Source: Nemopilema nomurai (Eukaryota; Cnidaria; Scyphozoa; Rhizostomeae; Rhizostomatidae). Taken from it: a stretch of DNA of 64,000 nt. Positions 13,501 through 25,000 of this stretch are shown piece by piece (position 1 is the stretch's first letter; the number at the start of each line of letters is the position of its first letter). Below the pieces are notes generated by a model. The model was not told the DNA's origin. It saw only the letters and a program-made list of their open reading frames with translations, and did not search any database. The translations under genes were made by a program, and so were the position numbers. Location: contig ML133422.1 of the NCBI GenBank assembly GCA_003864495.1, positions 2,526,388 through 2,590,387 on the forward strand, written 5' to 3'.

Positions 13501-14861
13501 AATGCTAGCATGTTAATTTTTCATTAGAATAACCTGCTTATTCAGGTTTACTTAACTTCCAATCGGGAGTTGCTTACCAGCCGATTCTCAGTGTGCATGA
13601 TAACAAACTTTTGTGCGTATATTCAGCACTTTGAAGAATGCCCTAATTGACAGCATACATGCGCTGTGTTATCGGTTTCCATTCTTGCTGACCGAATGGC
13701 ATCTCCATAGGTACTACCATTATCAGAGAGATTCGAAGTTTGCTCCAATATAGTTTCGTGTTTATGGTTTGTGGGTCTGCAGTGGAAAACATTATCGTGC
13801 GTAGCTGAAAGATTCGCTATGGCATCGTGAATTCAAGCGCAATTTTTTTCTTTGGGCAATTATATAGCAGGGCCACCGACTAGACCAAAAATTGGGGGGG
13901 GGGGGGGGGAAGGAGACAATCTTTGATACAAAAAATCACCCAAAAGAACTAGAAGAAATCGCAAATAGGTATGTTTTCCAACTTAGGCCCGTACAGTTAT
14001 TCTCCAAAGAAATCAACAATGCCTCGTGTTTATGTATCCATCGAATTTCACATGTCAGATCTGCTGAAAACCGAATGCTACAGCAAGCTACTTTTACCCT
14101 TATATACTGTTTAACAAGAATTTTCTGGAATATACTCGTACAACATCACCTGTGGATACAATCTGGAATAAGCAAGTAACTGCATGTTACGTAAGGCTAA
14201 CTCTAGAAGTTTCTTCAGTTGTCTAGCGTGTTCTACTTATTAGCATTCTTAAGAAATTACTCGAAAGGTCCAGTTCACCACAGAAAGGTACATTGCGCAA
14301 AAAGCCGGGGAAAGCCTTTTTTCATGAAAGAATGCTTTATTTGGGGTGTGGGGGGTGTGGGAGGAGGTGGATGGAATGGGGTGGAAGAGTTTAACTGCCA
14401 ACGTTTATAATTGTATTATTCTGCAAATTTTCTGGTTGAATGTGTTTAGTTTAATTTTCAAAATGAAGCAAACTGAACTGAACCACCTCATTACTCATAG
14501 CAAGCATTGAGTATTGGTGATGCAAGATCTTGGAAGCTGTCGAATTTTGGTAAACAGCGGTGTGGAATATGAGATTATTGACGCCAAGCTTGTTGCAATT
14601 TTTGTTGTATAATTCCAGATTGGTGTATCCATCAAAATTGAGATAATTCTGAAAATCCAGGCTAGGCGGAGTCCATGATCAAAAGAGTTCTTCAGTTTAT
14701 TCGTCAATGAAAAATTTAGATTCAGCTCTAGTTTTGAAGAATAAAAATTTAGCTTGAAAAATTAGAACATAGAATCTACCTGCACAACTGAGCGTAAACG
14801 GCTTCACTAGGTGACGTCACAAATGTAAGGCCGGTTCTTGCGGAATTTCTGAAATTCTTAG
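10589..14861. other. Intergenic, no supported gene
   Basis: No exon or RNA gene could be supported. It contains homopolymer G runs near 12603-12614 and 13893-13908, a G-rich patch of GGTGTGGGG-like units near 14340-14392, and a perfect palindromic CRE-type site GTGACGTCAC at about 14811-14820, just upstream of the SINE insertion. Confidence 0.5.
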
Positions 14862-15147
14862 GAATATAATATAATATAATATATTTATGGTGCGAGGATG
14901 GCTCAGTGGCTAGAGGCGCTGACTACGGACCCAAGGGCCCGTGGTTCGAGTCCCTGGTATGACCAAACTTTCACCAAGAGTGAGGAGAGTTGCCAGCTCT
15001 CTGTAATTCCAGGCATAAGGAATCACGAGGTGTGGTCACATCGAGAGGAAGGACCAGGACACTGCTCGATAAGCTTAAGCTTCTCAGTGTCCTAAAACTA
15101 CCTTCGGATGCAAGGTAGAAACAAAACAAAACAAAGAATATAATATA
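14862..15147 (+). mobile_element. tRNA-derived SINE with target-site duplication
   Basis: The 5' head carries RNA polymerase III promoter boxes: an A-box-like TGGCTCAGTGGC near 14898 and a B box GGTTCGAGTCC near 14943. A tRNA-unrelated body follows, and the 3' tail is (AAAAC)n, ending near 15135. The same 12 bases, GAATATAATATA, flank the element at about 14862-14873 and 15136-15147, as expected of a target-site duplication made by LINE-type retrotransposition. The acceptor-stem ends do not pair, so it is not a working tRNA gene. I cannot name the family. Confidence 0.75.
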
Positions 15148-16058
15148 CAATGAGCCTGGCACTAAATAGCCTAAAACAATTGACCAATAAATACATGAAG
15201 CCAACAGAACTGACCAATAAATACAAACTTAAGTTTCGCGAGCCGATAAGCCCAATAAGGAGATGTATGATATTTATCGATAGTCCATCTTCTTGCTTTT
15301 GTTTATGGAAGGTTAAATCTTTTTACTGTAAACCCAAGGTTTGGGCGACGCTGGCTTATAAATCCCGAAGGACGATGCTTAATGGGAAAAAATAATAAAG
15401 TTATCAAGTTATCATACTTCAGCCAGGGTCCTTGTTTAAAAGCAGATATACCTTTGACTGGTTCTGTCAAAACAAAAGATGCCCCCCCCCCCTCCTCCTC
15501 TGTGATTGCGTACTAGATGTGTTCAAAATTTGGGGGGCTCAAGGTATTTTCCGCATTTCTTGTTGGGAAACGGTTGAGTATTATGTGTCTATTGGCGTGG
15601 ACTGGAAACAGATAAGCACTGACCAAAATTTTCCGGTTTCTAATACCCTTCTGAGAGACTTGTTCCAAATACACTCTTTTAGGACCCCTTTTAGGACCCC
15701 TTGCTGCTCCTCCGCAGGGAGATGGTAGTGGCCTCTGGAAATTCTTGTGTGTTCATTTGAATGGGCCTATTGACAGGTTGCTTTTATCTGTTGTCATTGG
15801 TCATCTATTGAACCAGGAGCTGGTTGCTTTATCACGTTACATTTGTTTGATTTGAGGGCAGTTACTTGGTCTTCTATTCCGTACCCTCAGTCAGCCTAAC
15901 CACAAATTAAGGTGAGGATTCGCGAAGCTCAGAACTCTTCCGTTGTGTTTACGACTTGCAGCCGGTGGAAAATGAGGCCTTGATAATCTTCAGGGCGATA
16001 CCGCTTCAAATAAATTGTTTTGTTTTCTTTATTTCAAGTGTATCAAAAAGGCTGAGGA
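15148..16058 (+). promoter_or_regulatory. CPT1 upstream region with probable 5'-UTR intron
   Basis: No coding exon is seen in the SINE-to-CPT1 gap. A good donor (AATTAAG|GTGAGG, intron from about 15912) and an acceptor (TTTATTTCAAG, ending about 16038) bracket a 127-bp interval directly before the CPT1 start codon. This suggests a non-coding first exon ending near 15911. A C-run lies at about 15483-15492. There is no TATA box at an obvious distance. Confidence 0.4.
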
Positions 16059-19000
16059 ATGGCGGAAGCAAGGCTTGCAGTAGCTTTCCAGTTTGCAGTG
16101 ACTGATGAAGGTGTTGTTGTCAATGTTGATAAAGAAGTTGTGAAACTGATGGCCAGATCGGCCTATAAATCAGTGAAAAGGAGGTGCAAGTATGCGAGAA
16201 ATACGATTTTGAAAGGTGTTTATCCAGCTTCGCCAGCCACATGGATGTTCGTTCTTGCTGCCGTTTTGGCAGCCCGGCACCACCAACACGAAGTTACTAT
16301 GGACATGCTGGAACGAATGGAACGTGGGTTTCCAGGGTGAGTGGGGGAAATTAATGATCGCAGAATTACTAAGTATTTCGAAGCTTTTTATTTATTAATT
16401 GAACCCTGGGTTTGCTTGATACACAACAGTTCAGTTTGGCGCTGGGGTCCGGGGAGTATTTGCGTGACTCAGGCAACGCCTCTGTAAACGCCCCTTCGGA
16501 CCTTGATCCCATTTAATGGCGGCCATTGAATTTACCCTGTTGTTTATTTATCAGTGGGAAATGGACATTTCATTCAAAACTTTTCAGCATTTTAATTTGG
16601 TATATTTAGAGAAGAAACAAAAGCAGGCTTGGTAGCACTGCAAGGTGTTTTTGTCCAAGCCAAGAAGCCATGCTGGCATATTTTTTATCCCACATCTCAG
16701 TTGCACTTTGGACCTTCTACAGATACTCCGTTAGAAAGAAGCCCAAGCCCACGGGGGTGAAATAATATGTGTGATGACCTCGTTAGCCCCTGCTAAAATG
16801 CTTTATTTGGATATTTTTAGTGAAATATTACTGATTTATGTCTATGTTTGCAAAGGGATAAGGTTTTGGGATCACGTTTAATAAACTTTTGAATGAGGGC
16901 TTGAAAAGTGGATAAGGTATGATTTGCTTGATCCACCAGACAAATTCGCATCTTATAAAAGGATTCAGTATAATCCCCAGTTTTCCCCCATTCTCTTATC
17001 TCCAAATGTTTTTATTTAGCCCCTCCCTCTCCAGGGTAATGGGCAACTAGCATGGACCTGTTAGTAAATCACCCCCAGAAGCTCAAATAAGAGAAGGGTG
17101 TCTTTCTCCTTTGTCAGTAGTGAGGAACTGGTAGTTTTCAAAGGTCATTTATCTTGACTAGCACAAAACTTTTGGGAAAAGCTAGAATACTCTGCTATTT
17201 CTTTGCAACAATTAGAATCTTAAAATAGGATCTGCAAAACAAATGTAATCCAAGAAAGGCACTATAGTATGATACAACCTTTGTTTTTATGTGCTGTTAA
17301 TTGGTTTTTTCTTGGTAGAAGTAGAAATGGTAGAAATTCTAGTTAAATGTTGCATTTCAGAGGCCATCGCTTGGACAAAAGCACTGTCATTGGAATATGC
17401 ATATTTACCATGGTGACAGCCATTTGGTTGTTCATGGGATACTTTCTACAGTTTTTTCTGAGAAAGCTGCTAGCTTACAAAGGACTACTGTATGAAAGCA
17501 GAGGGTATGTTTAGCAAACAATGTATATAGTTTGGGAGAGCTGCTTTGCATTTACGTAATCCTGCAAACGAGGGAGTATTAGTATTGCAGACAGCTGATC
17601 AATTAACCTTCCACAACACAAATGTGTTTGCCTTCATTTCTAAAGAAGTCTCGATAAGCTGTGTTTAACATGAAGTTGCCATTCTCCTAACTTTGGCTCC
17701 GTTTTTCCAGTTTGTTTCTATTTTGTAATCAGGCATAAATCAAATGAGCTTTCTAATGGGGAGAGGGTTCATTAAAGTATATGTATGTATTTGAATTGAA
17801 GGATGGCTTCATTAAGTAGGTTTAAATGAAAATGAAAAAAATATTTTCATGCAATAAGCTTGAAGACCTTTGTTTAAACCTTTTTGGTGACTCTGTGTTA
17901 CCTTTTTTATTATTTAAATTGCAGGCCGTTTTCTTTGAAAACAAAGATTTGGGTGGTATGATTTTGATTTTGTATTCATGAGCTCCTTTATCAACTTTTT
18001 AAGTTTGGACTTAAACCTATATAATTTGCTGATTTATAACAACATTGATCCATGTCTTTTCCTTATAACCTTTTTCAAATTTGGAATGGCTGGAGTAATG
18101 AGCAGTTTATTTCTCCTATCAATACTTTGCTTTTGTAGTCAAGCCTAGTTATCTGTCCAACATACCCTAAGGAAGTTAGAATTATTTTTTAAGATTGGGA
18201 TCATTCTAAAAGACTGAGGGATTAATAAGGTTCTGGTTACCAATCTGGCTAAAATTGTTCAAGGAAAAAAAGATAAAATTCAAAGGTCAAACCATGGTAT
18301 TACTTTTAATTAATTTTTGCAACAACATTTTTTAGAGGGGTTCCACGAAGTTCAAAAGTTGTTTTGCAAATCAAAGTTTCCTTGAGAGTGCCCATGTACT
18401 CCTTATTTTAGTATTGTTTTCTTAATATATATGTACACATTTTTTGCATTGAAAAGACTTTTAAATGTAACTGACTAATAAAATTGTACAACTATGTTTA
18501 GTATTGTATATATATATGTTTTGTTTAACAGATGTTTGTAAAGCTGTTGTCTGGAAGGAATCCCCTATTATACAGCTATCAAAAGTCAATGCCTGCCTTA
18601 CCAGTACCAGATCTAGACAAAACTCTTGAGAGAGTGAGTTGAAAATTCTTTCTGTATATAAAGATTTTTGCAGTTGTTAAGTTGTTTGCACTTGAATTTA
18701 CACTGGCTTCTTTTTGCATTAGCTAAATAAGTTGGTCACTTGAAAATTAACATTTCTAGAACAGAAAAATTTAGTTTTATGAAGATGTTCCAATTGCTGT
18801 TTTTTCTTCTTAAGAATGTTGTAATGTGTCTTCCTTTTCCTCATATTGCTAATTTTTAAACTTAACAGGCCACTTGCAGCCTAAAATTGAATTTTTCTTT
18901 TTAGTATTTAAGATCAGTGAGGCAACTGTTGGATGAAGAAGAATACAAAAAAATGGAAGAGCTCACAAATGAATTCAAGGTCTTCTTCACAATAAATTTT

Positions 19001-22000
19001 ATTTTGGAAATGAAATAGTGCTTTGATTTTTCACAATGAAACAGGAAACATGTTGTTGCATACTGAAACAATTTTTTGTCTGGAAATCCTTGATTGTTGA
19101 TAATTTTGCAAATGAAGAGTTTGGGGCAAAACTTTGGTTTAAGAGTGCTGCATTGTGTTTCATTTAAGGCATCTATCTAAATTGTCTAGGGTTTATAGCT
19201 AACTCTGAAATTATAGGGCTTATTGCTTTTTGGAATATTCATTCTTGCAGTTCATGGCGTTTGTGATGGTTGAAAAGTTGGTAACCTTTCCGGTTTAGAT
19301 GTACCAATTTTGAAAAGTCTGAATCATCAATTTTATCAATGAAACTTATACATCAAAAATTTCTATATTGCTTCATTTTCTGTAACTACCTTTTTGTTTT
19401 TGTTTCAGACTGGCATTGGACTCAAGCTCCAGAGATATTTGCTGCTCAAATCATACTTCTCATCTAACTATGTTAGTTGATTTATAAGTTTTGAGCATTT
19501 GATTAGAAAGTTTTGATGTGTAATTCTGGAGCCATATCTTATCTTGTGCGTTCCTGAAGGCAAATTTGTTCAATGACTAGGAAAAAATAGTAAGATTTCG
19601 AAAGGCCCAACTTTATTGGGTTTTGTGAGTTGCACTTGATGCTTAGCTGGCTTTTCAAAACCACAGCTCTGAGAGGGAGTATATTTCCTCTTCCAGGTAT
19701 GGTAAATGGCTGACAAGTTGTAACTGCAAATGTTAACATGACTATTTAATTTGGAAGAGCTGGCTTTTTGTCCACAGTTATATGTAAAGACACGCATTGG
19801 TCTGAGTTTAACTTGGAATGGAAATCCTTGAAATTGAGGGTTCCTGAGTATTCAATTATGTCACTAGTTGCTTTAAGAAATTTTATTGAGCATATCCCAC
19901 ATTTTCATTGTGTCTGCAAATTTTAGAATTACTAACAAACTTATCACTGTATTAGTGAAACATCTCTTCCAAAAGTATTAGAAATGCATAGTGTTCTTCT
20001 GCCTTCTTTTGAAATGTCTGTTTAGCATCCGGACATGATGACTAATAGCCTAACATTATAAGAAATAATGATTCTTAACCACAGTATTGTGGTAGCATTC
20101 CTTTCTTAGTATTTTGTTTTGATATATAAATCGCCTGTGGTCTCGAGTTGCTGAGAGAATGTTTAATCTGATTGGATGATAATAAGCGCTGTTGTCTTTA
20201 CAGGTCAGTGATTGGTGGGAACGCTTTGTCTACCTGAGATCTCGCTCACAGCTCATGATCAATAGCAACTATTATGGAGTGGTGTGTTCCGTCTTTTAGC
20301 TTGTTCTCTAGTGCGTTGTATTAAACTGTGCTTCCATTGTTTCTCTTAGCATTAGTAACCTCTGACGATTCAACCTTCTTACTTAATAATTCAATATTGA
20401 AGTTTCTTAGATGCTTAAAAAATTGACTTCAAAATAGGTACTGCAGTTTCTGTTTCTTTCATAATTTTGTTGGAAATCCATATGGAAATTTAGCAATAAA
20501 AAATGAGTGGCAATATCCCTTGTTCCTTTCAGGAGCTCTTCGTCTTCTCAATTCCTTGACATCTTTGTTTATCGTTTCAGGATACTCTTGACCCAGCCCC
20601 CACCAAAATTCAAACAGCAAGGGCCGCGAATTATATTTACGCTTTGCTCTCATTCAGAAAGATGATTGACAAGCAGAAACTGAAGCCGGTAATTTCAGCC
20701 AATCAGCATTCAGTAAAGTTTTCTTGATCGACGCACATGAATTCTATCTCTTGGTACCAACACTATTTCTTGTCGTTCTTGTGTAATCGTTAAGATTTCA
20801 ACCTTTATTTTCCAGCTGAAGCATATGGGTATTTACCCTTTGTGTTCTTCGCAATACGAGAGAGTTTTCAATACAACTCGCATCCCTGGAAAGGAAGAAG
20901 GTATATGCCTGATCTTCTCTATTTATCGGTCTTATTCAAATTCTATCTTCAATTTGGGACACTCAAAGAAAGTGGCTGTGTGTAACGATTTGTGTCCTTC
21001 TCAAGTTAAAGTGACACAATGGTCCATTTTTACCGTCGTGCCTAAAGTTTCTGATCGTTGTTACTTTGTTGGGAAAGGAAAAAAGTGAATTTTATGTAAA
21101 TCCCCCATACTCGTTCTGAATTCTTAGCCCCCAGCTCCGCAGTCAAGCATTCAAGCTATTTACCTATCTAGTCCCTTAGATATGTCTGGCTTTGAAACAA
21201 TAGTCGGAGAGGAAATCTCTTTCGATAATTAAATCATTTTTATAGATTTATTTCAATGTGCCATGTTTTCTTGTAGACGTCCTCCAACACTTGCAAAGCT
21301 CAAATCACATTGTAGTTTATCATAGAGGGAAATATTACAAACTGACCTGTGTTTTTAGTGGGAAAGTACTGAAACCAGCTGATCTTGAACAGTAAGAGCT
21401 TGTTGTTTTCTGATTTGATATTTAGACTCTGTTGTATTAGCCTCTATCTGGTTTTAGCCTGTATATACTATAGATCTAGAGGTGAACACGGAAAGGATAT
21501 TAGTATGTGTGTGCTCACAGAAGAACAGCTTTTCCACAAACTTGTCACGAGTCTTTCAGCGTTGCTTAAAACTTTGTTTTGGCAAATTTGTGGTTGTATA
21601 AGAACACTGGAAACCCGGTTCTCGACAGGATTTCATGAGTTTTAAGGTCTGAGTATGTTGGACCACATGCGGATTTTTAAAGCAAATTGGTTTGTGGCCT
21701 ATTTTCAACGACGTTTTACTAATGTGCTGAACTTGCTTAAAATATAAAATCACTGTTTATTTGAAATCATTACATGCTTTTCAATGCGGTTTTTCAGCTT
21801 TGTAACCATATAGAAGCAGTTTAACGTTGTATCTTTGGTCTGTATCAAAAGTGTTCTGAACCCCGAGCTCTGCTGTTCAGGGCTGGTGACACCAAATAAT
21901 ACTCTAACATGAGTATGGAATATGAAAAATCTTATAATCTCCAAATCTCATGAAAGTATCTAAATATGAAAAATCTGTGTTTAATATTCTTGAGAGGCTT

Positions 22001-25000
22001 TATACACCCGTGTTTTTTAATTTGTTTCTCCATTTTAAGTAGTTGTTGTTGAATATTAGTTTTTATTTTCAAATTCATATCATGCTTTAGTCAACTGATC
22101 AAAATTGTCAATGACGATGAAACAAAGCCATTTCCCGGGGAAGAAAAGCTGGCTGCCCTTACCGCCGACACAAGGTTTGATGCTTTCTTCATTTCTTAGA
22201 AACCTCTAAGCTTTTCAATAGAGTTGTATCACTATGTTTACTAAATGACGAAACAAAATAAAAACCAAGTAAGAACCAGGTTGTACTTTGCTGACCGACA
22301 AGGGATGGAGTTTGGCGAGAGGATTGTTAAAAGCTCAATTTAAGTCATATTTCCTTGATAAGTATTCACTTTCAATAATGTATCTATGATATATATGAAT
22401 CTAGAAATTTATATATAATAAGTATATAAAAATAGAAGTTATCACGAGTCATAACATCATGTTTACATCAAGATTTTGATTTTTTGAAATTTTACCGTTT
22501 CTTTGATTACAAACACGCCTATTCATGAGAACTGATATTTGTCACTTATTTTCAAATGGAATTCCAATGTTTTAAGTCAAGAGATGTCTCCTTTTAGGCC
22601 ACATTGGGCAGAAGTACGAAGTAAATATTTCAGCTCTGGAGACAACAAGGCATCACTGGGAATGATTGAAAGGGTATAACAGTCAATCATCTCTTATTTG
22701 AATACTGCTTACCTACCATAAATATTGTTTTGATGACCTTGACGAAACTAACATTGCTTAATAAACGCTGAGGTAGTCTTCCTTTGTTCTATGCCACGTG
22801 CTCAGACACACCACAGTGCCCGGCATTGCTTTGAGCTAAGACCAGTTCTTCGTATTACGTTTATTTATATTGGCCTAAGACAGTTCTCTCTTTTTCATCA
22901 GGCAGCGTTTGTTGTCGCCCTTGATGAAACAGATGGTGGAATCTTCGTTAAGGTACGCCCTTGTTTTCACCACTCTCAATATTTGCTTCGTTTTGACTTT
23001 TGAAAGCTGTTTCGTGTCTACTTTAGACAATTGTGCAAGCCAACTTTAGGACCACAAGTATTTTAGTTTTTCTAATCTTGTCTTATTACAGGTAAGAAGT
23101 GAATTTTCTCACTCAACATACTGGAGTTGACCTTCTTAGCAAGACCTGACTTGTGTTGACCTTATCTGACCCGACCTGACCTGACCCCGACCTGACCTGA
23201 CCCTGACCTGACCTGACCTGACCTGACCTGACCTGACCTGACCTGACCTTAATAAAGAATCAGTTTATGTCGTATTTGTAGGAAGATCCAAACCAAATGG
23301 ATGAATTTGCAAGGTCTAACTTGCATGGCAACGGATACAACAGATGGTTTGATAAGTCATTCACACTTATCGTTTGCAAAAATGGAAAAGTGAGTGCATT
23401 ATGTACATTGTCTCTTGCTGCTTATTCGTCTCATTACACATTGGCAGGTTGATTTCTTTAGCAAAACAGCATAGGCAGGGGTCCCTTTAAATAGGGATAA
23501 ATGCATTACACTGTCATTGTCACAATTGAACCTTCTTCAAGACGCATTTTACTTCTAGATGGGAAGCATAAACACGATTATTATCTGACCGATATCATTA
23601 GCCACTGTTAGAACATTAACTCTTCGATCTTCAACTTCACTTTGACTTTTAGTTTCGTACTTCTAATTTACGAATACTTCACATAAAAAAATAGTCAGCA
23701 CCTTACTACACTAAAGTCGCAACTTCTATTAATGCTTAGTTTTGTTATTTTGTCCAATGTAGGTTGGTTTCAATACAGAGCATTCTTGGTGAGTTTCAAT
23801 CACGCATTATGACAACTTTTGACGAATTCAGATTAAGACTAGGTTTCCACTTTTACTTGTTTTGGTCCTAACATTCGCTGCAGTTCGTTGTAAACCCCGC
23901 TATTTGAGAATTTTCACATTCTATGAATGATCTAAGTTAAATATGTATATATATACAATATGTACGATTTTTTATATGTGATGTACGTGTTAATGGTATA
24001 TAGAATGTGACAGATTCAAGAAATTTTTGGATCCGCTACGTTGTTTATAGTGCAGATGTGTACAGCCTTGTTTTCACTGCGAAGAGAACTTAACAGCATA
24101 CTGTACGCAGTAATTTAAATTGTTCTTTGTAAGTTATATTAATTAAATATTTTGTAGGGCTGATGCTCCAGTTATGGGACAAGTGGCCGAATGGGTCATG
24201 GTTGAAGATAACGAGAAATTAAAGTAAGCTTGGGAAAACAATCTTCAAAAGGATTAATTTTTTTCATTATTTTCAAAGATTTAATGAAAGAGTCACGATT
24301 GATTTCAATGCTACACAGAAGCATTATTAAGCATTTATTGGTAATTAGTAGATGGTAGTCAATATTTTGCAGCCAATTGTGTTAACAGATAGTATAGATG
24401 AATTTGTTCCAATTTGTAATTGAATGTTTTTTAAATGTTAACAGATCATATACTGAAGATGAATAGAAATAGGTTGATTGCTTGTTAATTGGGTGCTTAA
24501 TTGCCTGAGCTCTTTAAATTTTACCTCAGAAACGTCATACTGTTAAAGTCAAATTTTGAGGGTGTTCCCTCGCACTTTTTTTCTTGCATCGCAGAAAATC
24601 CTCCTTTGGGTTTAGAGGATTCCATTCTTCCTTGACAATGCTACATATAAGCTAGTTATATCGAAACGCAAAATGGACATTTCGTAAAGTAATTGGTAAA
24701 TACGCATTGTATATGCATTGTTAAGTTTCTGTTCAGATACACAGAAGATGGACATTGTAAAGGCGAGCCAGAATTTGCGAACTGGCCATGGTTCATGAAA
24801 CTTCGATGGGACATCAACGAGGAGGTTTGTAAACTTGTCATTTTGCTCCGATGTCTCATGCAGCTGTGTTATAGCAAAGTGTCTTCTCGGTGTCAGTATG
24901 TTGGAAAGACATCCACACACCATAAATAACACATTCGCAGTTTATTTGAATCACTTTCTACATGAATATAGGTTCTTTGACGTCTCGTCTGCAAGAGGAA

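Noticed and set aside
14897..14968. A functional tRNA gene
   Set aside because: A and B boxes are present, but the acceptor-stem ends do not pair, and the sequence runs on into a SINE body and tail.
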